From assembly GCF_003003035.1 (NCBI RefSeq), contig NZ_PVTS01000006.1, forward strand, positions 1 to 64,000: DNA of 64,000 bases, in the 5' to 3' direction. Positions 43,943 through 55,614 of this stretch are shown here, piece after piece (position 1 is the first letter of the stretch; each line of letters begins with the position of its first letter). The stretch is from Marinilabilia salmonicolor (lineage in GTDB: Bacteria; Bacteroidota; Bacteroidia; Bacteroidales; Marinilabiliaceae). The notes beneath the pieces are model-generated. The model was given only the letters and a program-made list of their open reading frames with translations. It did no database searches and was not told the DNA's origin. Made by a program: the position numbers and the translations under genes.

Positions 43943-45853
43943 ATGGTTAGTATCATCGACTATTTTGAAGAAAGAGTAAATAAATTTGGGGACAATCCGC
44001 TGCTTTGGGAAAAGAGCGAAGGACGTTTTCAACCCACCACCTATAAAGAAACAAGAAGTCAGGTCATGGATCTGGCAGCAGGATTAATTGACCTGGGCAT
44101 AAAAAAAGGAGATCGACTGGCATTGCTATCCGAAGGTCGGAATAAATGGCTTATTTCCGAACTCGCCATTTTATATTGCGGAGCCATCAATGTCCCGTTA
44201 AGTGCAAAACTGGAAGCTGATCAGGATTTGATATTCAGGTTGGAACATTCTGAATCCAGAATGATTTTTGTTTCCAGAAACCAACTCCCAAAAATTCGTG
44301 AGATTCTTCATGAACTTACTTTCCTTGAAAAAATTATCGTTTTAGACGACATTGAAGATGTCCGGGAAAAAGAATTGCGCTACAGCGAATTGGTAGAATC
44401 AGGGAAAAAATACCTGGAGAATCACCGACAGGAGGTTGAGGAAATCAAAAACAGTGTCCATTTCAATGATATAGCCAACATTTCTTACACATCCGGCACC
44501 ACAGCCCAACCCAAGGGCATTATGCTTTCTCATCGTAATTACACTGCCAATGTGGAGCAGGCCTTTAGTTTTATCGACATTCCGGCTCACTTCAGAACGC
44601 TGGTTGTACTTCCCTGGGATCATGCTTTTGCCCATACTGCCGCCCTTTATGCCTTTATGTATAAAGGAGCCTCCATTGCATCTGTTGAAACAGGACGAAA
44701 TCAGATTGAAACATTGAAGAATTTCTCCAATAACATCATGGAGATTCAGCCTCATGTTTTGATGAGTGTTCCGGCCATGGCCAAGAATTTCCGTAAAAAC
44801 ATCGAAAAAGGAATTGCGGCCAAAGGAAAGGGAGTCTCTACACTTTTTAACTTTGCCATGAAATTTGCCATTTGGTACAACGGGAAAGGAAATGACAAAG
44901 GAAAGGGGCTCAAAAAACTTACCGCACCCTTGTACAAATTGTTCGACAAAATTCTTTTTCAAACCATCAGAGTTCGTTTTGGAGGAAATCTTCAGTTCTT
45001 CATCGGTGGAGGGGCACTGCTGGACATTGACTTGCAAAGGTTTTTCTATGCTTTGGGAACTCCAATGTTTCAAGGTTACGGACTCAGTGAAGCTGCCCCA
45101 ATTATTTCTGCCAATACCCCCAACCATCACAAACTGGGTTCTTCAGGTCCAATCGTCCAAAATCTGGAGGTAAAAATATGTGACTCCGAAGAAAATAAAC
45201 TTCCGGCAGGAACCTCAGGAGAAATTGTTGTAAAGGGAGAAAATGTGATGCTTGGTTATTGGAAAAACCAGGAAGCTACCAACGAAACCATAAAAGAGGG
45301 CTGGCTGTTCACAGGAGATTTGGGCTATCTCGACAACGAAGGATACCTATACGTTCTGGGGCGCTTTAAGAGTCTGCTGATTGGCTCTGACGGTGAAAAG
45401 TACAGTCCTGAAGGCATAGAAGAGGCCATCATTGATCACTGCCCTTTGATTGACCAGTTTGTTTTGCACAACAATCAGAATCCATATACCATCGGACTAA
45501 TTGTTCCCAACACAGAAAAGGTAAACCAATTTGCAAAGGAGCTGGACAATGATATGTCTCAGGAAGAAAAAAACCGGGAAATATTACAGGAAATACAGAA
45601 ACAGATGGCTGAATTCAAAAAGGGAGGTAAACTCGAGGAACTATTCCCCGCAAGATGGCTTCCCGCAGCCAGCATTATTCTCCCCGAACCCTTTACAGAG
45701 AGCAATAAACTCCTGAATAGCACCATGAAAGTAGTTCGACGAAAAGTGGAAGAGTATTTTTCTGATGAAATAGATTATCTTTACACAGCCGAGGGAAAGG
45801 AGTTTTTATCGGATAGAAATAAAAACAACCTTGCCAGGTTTATTGGCAAATAA
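43943..45853 (+). CDS. Long-chain acyl-CoA synthetase
   Basis: This 636-residue protein belongs to the AMP-forming adenylate enzymes. The P-loop is YTSGTTAQPKGIML at about 178-191, followed by GYGLSEAAPIIS and WLFTGDLGYLDNEGYLYVLG with RFKSLLIGSDGEKYSPEGIE (motifs A5 to A8). It activates fatty acids with ATP and CoA for beta-oxidation or lipid synthesis. Sequence length and spacing match FadD-type enzymes. It is transcribed alone, ahead of a 380-base gap. Confidence 0.9.
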   Translation: MVSIIDYFEERVNKFGDNPLLWEKSEGRFQPTTYKETRSQVMDLAAGLIDLGIKKGDRLALLSEGRNKWLISELAILYCGAINVPLSAKLEADQDLIFRLEHSESRMIFVSRNQLPKIREILHELTFLEKIIVLDDIEDVREKELRYSELVESGKKYLENHRQEVEEIKNSVHFNDIANISYTSGTTAQPKGIMLSHRNYTANVEQAFSFIDIPAHFRTLVVLPWDHAFAHTAALYAFMYKGASIASVETGRNQIETLKNFSNNIMEIQPHVLMSVPAMAKNFRKNIEKGIAAKGKGVSTLFNFAMKFAIWYNGKGNDKGKGLKKLTAPLYKLFDKILFQTIRVRFGGNLQFFIGGGALLDIDLQRFFYALGTPMFQGYGLSEAAPIISANTPNHHKLGSSGPIVQNLEVKICDSEENKLPAGTSGEIVVKGENVMLGYWKNQEATNETIKEGWLFTGDLGYLDNEGYLYVLGRFKSLLIGSDGEKYSPEGIEEAIIDHCPLIDQFVLHNNQNPYTIGLIVPNTEKVNQFAKELDNDMSQEEKNREILQEIQKQMAEFKKGGKLEELFPARWLPAASIILPEPFTESNKLLNSTMKVVRRKVEEYFSDEIDYLYTAEGKEFLSDRNKNNLARFIGK

Positions 45854-46235
45854 TTTAATACGATGACAAAAGTTTCCGGAATCATTGGTTTTGCAGAACC
45901 CCAAAACCGCAAAGAATGATTAAAATAATCGACGAAGTCAACAAATCAGATTTAAAATTTCGTCTTGAATTTTATCAAAAATAAAAATATTGTTCCTGTT
46001 TTCAGGAATTTTAAGTATTTTGCTCATAAGGGATAATCAGTAGCCTGTCTGAACATATTTTTTGTTACTGGTTATATGTAAAAAACAAAGACAGTGAAAT
46101 AACTTTTTCGGCATTTTGTAAAAAAGATAAGGAAAAAAGTCAACTTTAGTGACAAACCAACGTATGTAGTTTTTGTATTAGTAAAGTTTTTCCCATTTTT
46201 ACAGTCGGTTTAAGACACACTAACTTATACTGTTC
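45854..46235. other. Gap between the acyl-CoA synthetase and the barrel protein
   Basis: This 382-base AT-rich stretch shows no terminator with a convincing stem, no repeat and no gene. Promoter elements for the outer-membrane protein should lie in the last 80 bases, but no exact TAnnTTTG is present. Confidence 0.35.
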
Positions 46236-47081
46236 ATGCATAAAAGCGCAAAAATTGCCATATTAATATTTGCTACAACACTCATGTTTTCAAGCAATAG
46301 TCATTCCCAGCGAAGAAGGGGATCTCTTAACATTGCTGAAGGAATGAGTGTTACAGCCCGGGGAGGTTACAACATGTTTTTTGGAGACCTGGTGGATGAA
46401 TCCCGTGGAAGTTTTACCGTTGGAGGGCTGATTGACCGCGAAATGAATGAAATGTTGTCGGCCCGGGTTCAGCTCCTTGGTGGTAAAATGCAAGGGACTC
46501 AGGTATTCCCCACATCCGGCCTGGAATATGCCTATTTCGATAATGTTTACACTGAATTTTCTATTGGCGGAAGTTACAAACCGCTCAATCATATTATGGG
46601 ATATTTCCGTCAGCGGACCTTTCAGCCATATGTACATCTGAATGCAGGTTTGGTTTATTACTCCTCTACAGAATACTGGGGGGAGGCAGGAAGTGGTCCA
46701 CAAGATGAAGAGTGGCGATCCGCTTCTGAGATTGCTCCAATGGTGTCTGCAGGTGGTGGAGCCTCTTTTTGGATAAATCCCATGATTAGTGCCAACATTG
46801 AAATAACAGGTGCCCTGCCATTTTCCGACAGAATGGATGTGCATGATGTGTGGTACTCTGGTGATGACTGGCAAACAGAGGTAAATCCGGTTTCCACCGA
46901 CCCTTATGACGTTTATTACAATTTCATGGTGGGTGTTACTTTTGTAATTCAGGACAGTAAATTACGAAACGATCCAAAATACAACCGCAAAAGTTACATC
47001 AAAACAAGACAGTATTATCAGTCCAAGTCTCGTAGAAGTCCCGCAAGAAGACCAAGCAGAAAACGGTTTTTGTTTTTCTAA
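46236..47081 (+). CDS. Outer-membrane beta-barrel protein
   Basis: This 281-residue protein has a signal peptide (MHKSAKIAILIFATTLMFSS, cleavage after SHS) followed by alternating aromatic strands and glycine turns: SVTARGGYNMFFGDLVDESR, GSFTVGGLIDREMNEMLSAR, FSIGGSYKPLNHIMGYFRQR and ending FMVGVTFVIQ, then a basic tail rich in arginine (RRSPARRPSRKRFLFF) that is unusual for this class. This is the outline of an outer-membrane barrel of a Bacteroidota family. Its substrate or function is not known. The tail may reach into the periplasm or be a late addition. Confidence 0.65.
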   Translation: MHKSAKIAILIFATTLMFSSNSHSQRRRGSLNIAEGMSVTARGGYNMFFGDLVDESRGSFTVGGLIDREMNEMLSARVQLLGGKMQGTQVFPTSGLEYAYFDNVYTEFSIGGSYKPLNHIMGYFRQRTFQPYVHLNAGLVYYSSTEYWGEAGSGPQDEEWRSASEIAPMVSAGGGASFWINPMISANIEITGALPFSDRMDVHDVWYSGDDWQTEVNPVSTDPYDVYYNFMVGVTFVIQDSKLRNDPKYNRKSYIKTRQYYQSKSRRSPARRPSRKRFLFF

Positions 47082-47567
47082 TCTGAAAGAAGATGACCGC
47101 AGGAACAGGTTTTGTCAGACTTCCTCTAAGCCCTCCTAACTTGCCTTTTTCATAAGCCGGATAAGATGTAAACAGACTAAAAAGCCCGAGAGCAATAGCT
47201 CAGGGCTTAGAGATATTCTCCATTCCCCTCTCATTATTGATAGCGTCGCGACCAATAATGAGAGGGGGAAAGAAGATTGCTTCGCTCTGCTACCAATGAC
47301 AGATTTTTGTAATAAGCAATAAATCAGTAAAATAATAGTTGGCCCCCTTTCGGGGACCCGGTCATATTTGTTCAGCTTACCCCGGGTCGTTAACCCGGGG
47401 TAATTCAAATTTGCCCCCTTCGGGGACGGGCCAGTTCTGTTACTAACGCATTATGCATCAATTCTTTGAGGTAGTCACTCGCAATGACACCGTCTTAAAG
47501 GGTTTAGCAGGGTTGGTAGGGGTTGATTTAACCTGCACCACACCTTGTGAATGTTTCCCATCCACCA
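47082..47567. other. Repeat-rich gap between convergent genes
   Basis: This 486-base gap has a run of structured repeats: AAGCCCGAGAGC/GCTCAGGGCTT at 47181-47207 (terminator-like), the palindrome at 47225-47267, two GCCCCCTT(T)CGGGGAC words (about 47342-47359 and 47413-47429), and a perfect palindrome ACCCCGGGTCGTTAACCCGG plus GGT at 47380-47402. ATTGCTTCG and CTCGCAATGAC words resemble the repeat at 61166-61392. No gene. Confidence 0.6.
47225..47267. repeat. Palindrome with CCCCTCTCATTATTG arms
   Basis: CCCCTCTCATTATTG (47225-47239) pairs with CAATAATGAGAGGGG (47253-47267). The core CTCTCATTATT is shared with the palindrome at 38385-38423, and both end up between convergent genes. Confidence 0.7.
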
Positions 47568-49601
47568 TTATCCTTTCTTCTTTTTCAACAGTTTCTCTAA
47601 ACGAAACATTTCGTCACGGTATTGAGCAGCCTGAATAAAGTCCAGTTCTTTGGCAGCTTTCTGCATGGCTTTTTTGGTTTCGGCGATGGTTTTTTCAAGC
47701 TTCTCTGCCGACATATAAGACAATACAGGATCTGCAGCAGCATCCACTCCCTGATCCTCCGGACCGGAATAAAAATGAGAAACTCCGGATGTTTTCTCCT
47801 CTTCTTCCTGATTCTGAAATGCACTACTGCGTTTTTTGATGATAGCAGCCGGAGTAATCCCATGCTTCTCATTGTAAGCCAGCTGTTTTTCTCTTCGATA
47901 ATTGGTGGCATCAATGGTTTCCTGCATCGATTTGGTAATCTTGTCGGCATACATGATAACCGTTCCGTTCAAATTCCGCGCAGCACGACCAGCTGTCTGC
48001 GTTAAAGAGCGTGTGGAACGCAAAAACCCCTCTTTATCAGCATCCAGAATAGCAACAAGCGAAACTTCAGGCAAATCCAATCCTTCACGAAGTAAATTGA
48101 CGCCAACAAGAACATCAATAATACCATTTCGCAGATGTTCCATAATTTTAACGCGTTCCAGAGTATCCACATCCGAGTGAATATATTCGGTTTTGATATC
48201 AAGTCTTTGAAGATATTTGGTGAGCTCCTCAGCCATCCTCTTTGTGAGCGTCGTCACCAGAACCCGCTCATTCGCCTTAACTCTGATTCTGATCTCTTCA
48301 AGCAAATCATCAATCTGATTCAGGCTGGGGCGAACATCAATAACAGGATCAAGAAGCCCGGTGGGCCGAATAACCTGTTCCACAACCACTCCTTCACATT
48401 TTTCGAGTTCGTAATCTGCAGGAGTAGCACTGACAAAAATTGTTTGATTGGTAATTCGTTCAAATTCATCAAACTTCAATGGCCGGTTATCCAATGCTGC
48501 AGGAAGCCGAAAGCCATATTCCACGAGATTCTGTTTCCGGCTGTAATCTCCTCCGTACATGGCCCTGATTTGGGGTAATGTAACGTGGCTTTCATCCACA
48601 ACGGTCAGGAAATCATTGGGAAAGTAATCCAGAAGGCAGAAAGGACGAGTTCCTTCGGCGCGACCATCAAAGTACCGGCTGTAATTTTCTATTCCGGGGC
48701 AATGGCCCAACTCCCGTATCATCTCCAGATCATAATTCACTCGCTCATCTAACCGTTTAGCCTCAAGGGGCTTACCAATTTCACGAAAATACTCCACCTG
48801 TTTTACCAGATCATCCTGAATCATTCGGATGGCCTGATTGATCCGCTCTTTTGTTGTAACAAAAATATTGGCAGGATATATCAGGATTTGGTCAGTCGAA
48901 GAAAGGGTTATGTTGTTAATCGGATCAAAAGTTTCTATGGTCTCAATTTCATCACCCCAGAAAATAACTCTGCAGGCATGATCTGCATAGGCCAGAAAGA
49001 TCTCCACCGTATCTCCCTTAACCCTGAAATTTCCTCGCTGAAACTCCACTTCATTCCTGGAATATAAAGCTTCCACCAGGTGTCGCAGAAATTTGTTCCG
49101 ACCAATCTCCTTGCCCACTTCCAGTGAGATGACATTGGCATGAAAATCTTCAGGATTACCAATACCATAGAGACAGGATACCGAAGATACTACAATCACA
49201 TCCCGTCGTCCCGACAGCAATGCCGAAGTAGCACTCAGCCGAAGTTTCTCAATCTCATCATTGATAGAAAGATCTTTCTCAATATAGGTGTCCGATACAG
49301 GAATATAGGCTTCCGGCTGATAATAGTCGTAGTAGGATACAAAATATTCAACGGCATTATTTGGGAAAAAGCTCTTAAACTCACCATACAATTGAGCCGC
49401 CAGTGTTTTATTGTGACTAAGAATCAAGGTGGGTTTCTGAACCTTTTCAATCAGATTGGCAATGGTAAAAGTTTTACCTGAGCCGGTAACTCCAAGCAAG
49501 GTCTGAAAAGGGTTTCCATCGTTAACACCCGCAGTTAGCTGACGAATGGCTTCGGGTTGATCACCCGTAGGCTGAAAATCTGATATGATCTTTAAATCCA
49601 T
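47568..49601 (-). CDS. uvrB: UvrB, nucleotide excision repair helicase subunit
   Basis: This 677-residue protein is UvrB. Walker A is GVTGSGKT at 37-44; the beta-hairpin region YYDYYQPEAYIPVSDTYIEK is present; helicase motifs include VDESHVTLPQIRAMY and GLDLPEVSLVAILDADKEGF; the UvrC-binding UVR motif lies near the C-terminus. With UvrA it finds damage and loads UvrC. It starts 21 bases after the dapF stop, so it may be co-transcribed with dapF. Confidence 0.95.
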   Translation of the reverse strand: MDLKIISDFQPTGDQPEAIRQLTAGVNDGNPFQTLLGVTGSGKTFTIANLIEKVQKPTLILSHNKTLAAQLYGEFKSFFPNNAVEYFVSYYDYYQPEAYIPVSDTYIEKDLSINDEIEKLRLSATSALLSGRRDVIVVSSVSCLYGIGNPEDFHANVISLEVGKEIGRNKFLRHLVEALYSRNEVEFQRGNFRVKGDTVEIFLAYADHACRVIFWGDEIETIETFDPINNITLSSTDQILIYPANIFVTTKERINQAIRMIQDDLVKQVEYFREIGKPLEAKRLDERVNYDLEMIRELGHCPGIENYSRYFDGRAEGTRPFCLLDYFPNDFLTVVDESHVTLPQIRAMYGGDYSRKQNLVEYGFRLPAALDNRPLKFDEFERITNQTIFVSATPADYELEKCEGVVVEQVIRPTGLLDPVIDVRPSLNQIDDLLEEIRIRVKANERVLVTTLTKRMAEELTKYLQRLDIKTEYIHSDVDTLERVKIMEHLRNGIIDVLVGVNLLREGLDLPEVSLVAILDADKEGFLRSTRSLTQTAGRAARNLNGTVIMYADKITKSMQETIDATNYRREKQLAYNEKHGITPAAIIKKRSSAFQNQEEEEKTSGVSHFYSGPEDQGVDAAADPVLSYMSAEKLEKTIAETKKAMQKAAKELDFIQAAQYRDEMFRLEKLLKKKKG

Positions 49602-49622
49602 TTAATCCGATTAAAAATTTGG

Positions 49623-50423
49623 TCAGAGAATTGGTTCTGCATCAATCTGCCCCGAAAACACATATTTAGCAGGACCTTTCAACCATACATTCTCAAAACC
49701 TCCTGATTTTACAACATCGAAACTCACGGTTAGTTTACCCCCCGGCACTTTCATGTCGAAACACTTACCTGCACCACTCCTTATGTAAGTAGCAATTGCA
49801 GAGGCTACCGCACCGGTCCCGCAAGACCAGGTTTCATCTTCCACTCCCCGTTCAAAAGTTCTCATAGCCACTTCCTTTCCGTCAGGATTTCCAACAAAAT
49901 TAACATTGGTTCCCCCGGGGGCAAAGACATCATGGTTTCGCCAGAAACTACCCTCTTTGAAAACATCAACAACCTCTGGATTATCCACAAATTTTATGAA
50001 ATGTGGAGATCCGGTATCTAAAAACAATCCATCCTGCTTTTCTTCATAGCCGGCCACATCTATCATTTTCAGACTTACCATATCCCCATCCACAAAAGCT
50101 TCATGAACTCCATCAACGGCATCAAAGGAAAAATACACCTTTTCAGGGACAACTCCACGGTGAACGGCAAAAGCGGCAATACAACGACCTCCATTGCCAC
50201 ACATGGTAGCCTCTCCTCCATCGCTGTTGTAATATCGCATGGTAAACGAATTTTTGTCAGATGTTTCCAGCAGCATTAGACCGTCTGCTCCAATCCCAAA
50301 TCTCCGGTGACACAATGCTGCAATCAACTCATTGTTATCTCCGTCAAAAGAGCCCTCACGATTATCAACCAAAACGAAGTCATTACCTGTTCCCTGATAC
50401 TTGTAAAACTCTATATTTTTCAT
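49623..50423 (-). CDS. dapF: Diaminopimelate epimerase
   Basis: The start chosen is ATG at 50423, giving 266 residues beginning MKNIEFYKYQGTGNDFVLVD; a frame-open start six codons upstream has no family support. DapF converts LL- to meso-diaminopimelate for lysine and peptidoglycan. The two catalytic cysteines are visible in MCGNGGRCIAAF and WSCGTGAVASAIA. It is the first gene of a possible dapF-uvrB unit. Confidence 0.93.
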   Translation of the reverse strand: MKNIEFYKYQGTGNDFVLVDNREGSFDGDNNELIAALCHRRFGIGADGLMLLETSDKNSFTMRYYNSDGGEATMCGNGGRCIAAFAVHRGVVPEKVYFSFDAVDGVHEAFVDGDMVSLKMIDVAGYEEKQDGLFLDTGSPHFIKFVDNPEVVDVFKEGSFWRNHDVFAPGGTNVNFVGNPDGKEVAMRTFERGVEDETWSCGTGAVASAIATYIRSGAGKCFDMKVPGGKLTVSFDVVKSGGFENVWLKGPAKYVFSGQIDAEPIL

Positions 50424-50441
50424 ATCTACCTTCTTTATCAT

Positions 50442-50763
50442 TTAATATTCAGCAACTCACCCTCAAACTATCTTTCGTCATAACCATTATGAATGATAGC
50501 ATCAACAAAATTACGAATAGAGAAGTCCAAAATAAAAGGAAATATTTGACAAAGCCACTGAAAGGGTTGTAAATTAATACAAAGAAACACTAATGCCCGG
50601 AAAACCATTATTTTTTACCGGACACCAATAATAAATAAAACAAGCTCAACAGCCCCGGCAATTGATGCTTTCCGGTTTCTTAGGGTTAGGGTTACGGGAA
50701 GCATTATCCGGGGCTCTTTCATGACCAATACGGGCATCCACCCCCATGGCTACCTTGTGCTAT
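50442..50763. other. Gap with a large imperfect hairpin
   Basis: AGCCCCGG...GATGCTTTCC (50651-50674) pairs imperfectly with GGGAAGCAT..CCGGGGCT (50696-50715). The loop contains TTAGGGTTAGGGTTA. This could be a terminator or a repeat remnant. The rest of the gap has no gene. Confidence 0.45.
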
Positions 50764-50919
50764 TTAGTGTTTGTCTATAAAGTCCAACATCTGCGTTGTT
50801 GCTCAAAATCTAAATCCTCAAATACATTAGTATTCTGCGGTTTAGATTTTTCACACGCCTTGAATTTGGACTTTCTAGTTCAAACACGTGAAAATCGCTT
50901 AGTTTATGGACAGGCACTA
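50764..50919. repeat. TIR element family B, copy 1
   Basis: This 156-base segment starts TAGTGTTTGTCTATAAAGTC and ends CTTAGTTTATGGACAGGCAC plus TA. Its interior (CTGCGTTGTTGCTCAAAATC, TAAATCCTCA and later CACACGCCTTGAATTTGGAC, TTTCTAGTTCAAACACGTGA) is closely related to the copy at 58784-58983. The ends are the same as those of family A. Confidence 0.75.
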
Positions 50920-51056
50920 ATTAATAGGTAACTGCGTCCACATAAAATCAACTACTAATATTTTGTAAAAAAAGTTAAGTTTTACAACAACAACAATAAA
51001 GGCATATCATTTGATTTGTAAATACCGTAAATTGTTTAACCAAAAAATTCTGAAAT

Positions 51057-52523
51057 ATGAATACAAAAAAAATATTTTCGGTTTTTTCAATCGCCGTAAT
51101 AAGTGCATTGGTATCCGTAATTGCCTATTCTTATTTTGTAAAGCCCGAGCCAAGAATTATCGAGGTACCGGGAGAGCAAACACCCGCCGCGAGGTATGCA
51201 TCCTTACCAGCGGAACCAGCAGGAGAGTATCCGGATTTTACCCAAGCAGCTGAAAATTCAGTTCATGCGGTGGTTCACGTAAAAACAGTGAGTACACAAA
51301 CCCAATCCTACTCGGGAAGTCCTTTGTTTGACTTTTTCTTTGGACCGGGAAATCCTATGCCACGGCAACAGCAGCCCGTCATGGGGTCAGGATCAGGGGT
51401 AATTATCACCACCGATGGATATATTGTGACCAACAATCACGTTATCGACAATGCGACCAACATTGAAGTTACCCTCAACGACAACCGGACCTACAAAGCC
51501 GTAATTGTTGGAACAGATCCCTCTACCGACATCTCTCTGTTGAAAATTGATGCAGAAGATCTTCCGTATATGCGTTATGGAAATTCGGACAATTTAAAAA
51601 TCGGGGAATGGGTGTTGGCTGTCGGTAATCCTTTTAACCTGACCTCTACCGTTACCGCAGGTATCGTAAGTGCCAAATCGAGGAGTATAAATATCCTGGC
51701 CAATGAGCGCGGAACACTTGGCATAGAGTCCTTCATCCAGACGGATGCTGCAGTAAATCCTGGAAACAGTGGTGGAGCGCTGGTAAACACAAAAGGAGAA
51801 CTGATTGGCATCAATACAGCCATTGCTTCTCAGACAGGTTCTTACAGCGGCTATTCATTTGCAGTACCTGTCAGCATTGTAAGTAAAGTGGTTGCCGACC
51901 TGATGGAATTTGGAAAAGTTCAGAGAGGAATTTTAGGCATTAACATTCGCAATGTGGATAGTCAGCTTTCAGAAGAACTGGATCTGAGTGTAAGTCAGGG
52001 TGTTTATGTAGCCAATGTAATAGAAGCCAGTGGTGCTGAAGAGGCCGGAATAGAAAAAGGCGATGTCATCGTCAGTGTAAACAATGAAGAAGTTAAGAAA
52101 GTATCAGAGCTTCAGGAAAAGATCAGTCGCTTCCGCCCCGGAGATAAAGTAAATGTAACGGCGTTAAGAAATGGTAAAAAGAAAGATTTTTCTGTCACTT
52201 TACGAAACATTTATGGCTCCACTGACGTTGTAAAAGCAGACAAATCACTTTCAATACTGGGAGCAACGTTTGAAGAAGTTTCAAACGAGGATAAAGCGCG
52301 TCTCAGAATTAGCAACGGAATCAAAGTTTCTAAACTGGAAAACGGAAAACTCAGAGAGGCAGGAATTCAGGAGGGCTATATTATCACAAAAGCCAACCGG
52401 GTGCCGATTGACAGCACAGAGGATTTACGAAAAGTTGTGGAAATGGTGGAAGAAGGACTTTTCCTCACCGGAATTTACCCCAACGGACAGGTTGCTTATT
52501 ATGCAATAAACTTAGACAGATAA
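51057..52523 (+). CDS. degP: HtrA/DegP family periplasmic serine protease
   Basis: This 488-residue protein has a membrane signal or anchor at residues 5-27, then a trypsin-like domain with catalytic His128 (VTNNHVIDNA), Asp158 (DPSTDISLLKI) and Ser238 (NPGNSGGAL). Two PDZ domains follow (about 285-375 and 395-480). It degrades or refolds misfolded envelope proteins. The glutamine/proline-rich MPRQQQPVMGSGSG linker before the catalytic domain is like the LA loop of Do proteases. It is transcribed ahead of rpoD but has a promoter of its own. Confidence 0.93.
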   Translation: MNTKKIFSVFSIAVISALVSVIAYSYFVKPEPRIIEVPGEQTPAARYASLPAEPAGEYPDFTQAAENSVHAVVHVKTVSTQTQSYSGSPLFDFFFGPGNPMPRQQQPVMGSGSGVIITTDGYIVTNNHVIDNATNIEVTLNDNRTYKAVIVGTDPSTDISLLKIDAEDLPYMRYGNSDNLKIGEWVLAVGNPFNLTSTVTAGIVSAKSRSINILANERGTLGIESFIQTDAAVNPGNSGGALVNTKGELIGINTAIASQTGSYSGYSFAVPVSIVSKVVADLMEFGKVQRGILGINIRNVDSQLSEELDLSVSQGVYVANVIEASGAEEAGIEKGDVIVSVNNEEVKKVSELQEKISRFRPGDKVNVTALRNGKKKDFSVTLRNIYGSTDVVKADKSLSILGATFEEVSNEDKARLRISNGIKVSKLENGKLREAGIQEGYIITKANRVPIDSTEDLRKVVEMVEEGLFLTGIYPNGQVAYYAINLDR

Positions 52524-52578
52524 ACGGACGTAACTGATAAGGCACTCCCGGAGGCTTGCAATAGTCACCGAATTGTTG

Positions 52579-52586
52579 TACTTTTG
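52579..52586 (+). promoter_or_regulatory. Bacteroidota -7 element of the rpoD promoter
   Basis: TACTTTTG matches the TAnnTTTG consensus and lies 23 bases before the rpoD ATG; its surroundings (TTGTACTTTTGCGGCG) are a usual form of Bacteroidota housekeeping promoters. Confidence 0.6.
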
Positions 52587-52609
52587 CGGCGTATTTTTGG
52601 GAAATTTTT

Positions 52610-53470
52610 ATGAGACAATTAAAGATAACTAAATCGATCACTAACCGCGAGAGCGCGTCGTTGGACAAGTATCTTCAGGAAATTGGCCGCGAAGACCTTA
52701 TTTCCGTGGAAGAAGAAGTGGAATTGGCACAGCGGATAAAAAAAGGCGACCAGGTTGCCCTGGAGAAGCTTACGCGTGCCAACCTGCGTTTCGTGGTATC
52801 AGTGGCAAAACAATACCAGAATCAGGGGTTAAGTCTGCCTGACCTCATCAATGAAGGTAACCTTGGACTAATCAAGGCTGCTGAAAAATTTGATGAGACC
52901 CGGGGATTCAAATTTATCTCCTATGCTGTTTGGTGGATTCGTCAGTCCATCCTTCAGGCACTGGCAGAGCAGTCGCGGATTGTTCGCCTGCCGTTGAATC
53001 AGGTAGGATCGCTGAACAAGATCAACAAAGCCTACTCAAAGTTTGAGCAGGAGCATGAGCGTAAACCATCGCCGGAAGAATTGGCAGATCAGCTGGAAAT
53101 CCCTGCTGAAAAAGTGGCAGACACATTGCGAGTTTCAGGTCGTCACATTTCTGTTGATGCACCTTTTGTAGAGGGTGAAGACAACAGCTTGCTGGATGTA
53201 CTGGTTAACAGCGATTCACCAAACGCAGATAAAACACTGATTAACGAGTCACTCGCCCGTGAGATTGAACGCGCTTTGGCTACTCTGACTGAAAGAGAGA
53301 GTGACATTATTAAGCTTTTCTTCGGAATTGGTTGCCAGGAAATGACTCTGGAAGAGATCGGAGAAAGATTTGGTCTGACGCGTGAACGTGTTCGCCAGAT
53401 TAAAGAGAAAGCCATTCGTCGCCTGAGACATACTTCAAGAAGTAAACTCTTGAAATCATATCTGGGATAA
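52610..53470 (+). CDS. rpoD: Primary sigma factor RpoD (sigma A)
   Basis: This 286-residue sigma-70 protein has region 1.2 ([20 protein letters not shown]), region 2 ([40 protein letters not shown] with QSI), region 3 ([20 protein letters not shown]) and region 4 ([20 protein letters not shown]). It lacks region 1.1, which is normal for Bacteroidota, and it reads the TTTG/TAnnTTTG promoters of the phylum. It has its own promoter and terminator. Confidence 0.95.
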   Translation: MRQLKITKSITNRESASLDKYLQEIGREDLISVEEEVELAQRIKKGDQVALEKLTRANLRFVVSVAKQYQNQGLSLPDLINEGNLGLIKAAEKFDETRGFKFISYAVWWIRQSILQALAEQSRIVRLPLNQVGSLNKINKAYSKFEQEHERKPSPEELADQLEIPAEKVADTLRVSGRHISVDAPFVEGEDNSLLDVLVNSDSPNADKTLINESLAREIERALATLTERESDIIKLFFGIGCQEMTLEEIGERFGLTRERVRQIKEKAIRRLRHTSRSKLLKSYLG

Positions 53471-53488
53471 ACGATATACATTAAAGGA

Positions 53489-53525
53489 AAAAGCCTTTCG
53501 GAGCTTCTCCGAAAGGCTTTTTCTT
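53489..53525 (+). terminator. Intrinsic terminator of rpoD
   Basis: AAAAGCCTTTCGGA (53489-53502) and TCCGAAAGGCTTTT (53508-53521) form a 14-bp stem with a 5-base loop and T run, directly after rpoD. Confidence 0.88.
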
Positions 53526-53534
53526 TTATAAATA

Positions 53535-53566
53535 AAAAAACCGCCCTGTCAAAGGACGGTTTTTTA
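53535..53566 (-). terminator. Intrinsic terminator of gyrB
   Basis: AAAAAACCGCCC and GGACGGTTTTTT form a stem with one mismatch around a 7-base loop, 15 bases beyond the gyrB stop. Confidence 0.75.
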
Positions 53567-53580
53567 TTATTTATGCAACG

Positions 53581-55557
<1,977 letters not shown>

Positions 55558-55606
55558 TTATTTATTTGTTATCCGACTACTTACCGGACAATCTTTTTTT
55601 GCCACA

Positions 55607-55614
55607 CAAATATA
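55607..55614 (-). promoter_or_regulatory. Bacteroidota -7 element before gyrB
   Basis: On the minus strand this reads TATATTTG (TAnnTTTG), 59 bases ahead of the gyrB start. No matching -33 box is evident. Confidence 0.4.

Noticed and set aside
44399-45130. 243-codon open frame antisense to the acyl-CoA synthetase
   Set aside because: Shadow of a conserved gene with no features of its own.
50679-50695. TTAGGGTTAGGGTTA resembling telomere repeats
   Set aside because: Only two and a half units in the loop of a hairpin within a bacterial chromosome; coincidence is enough.
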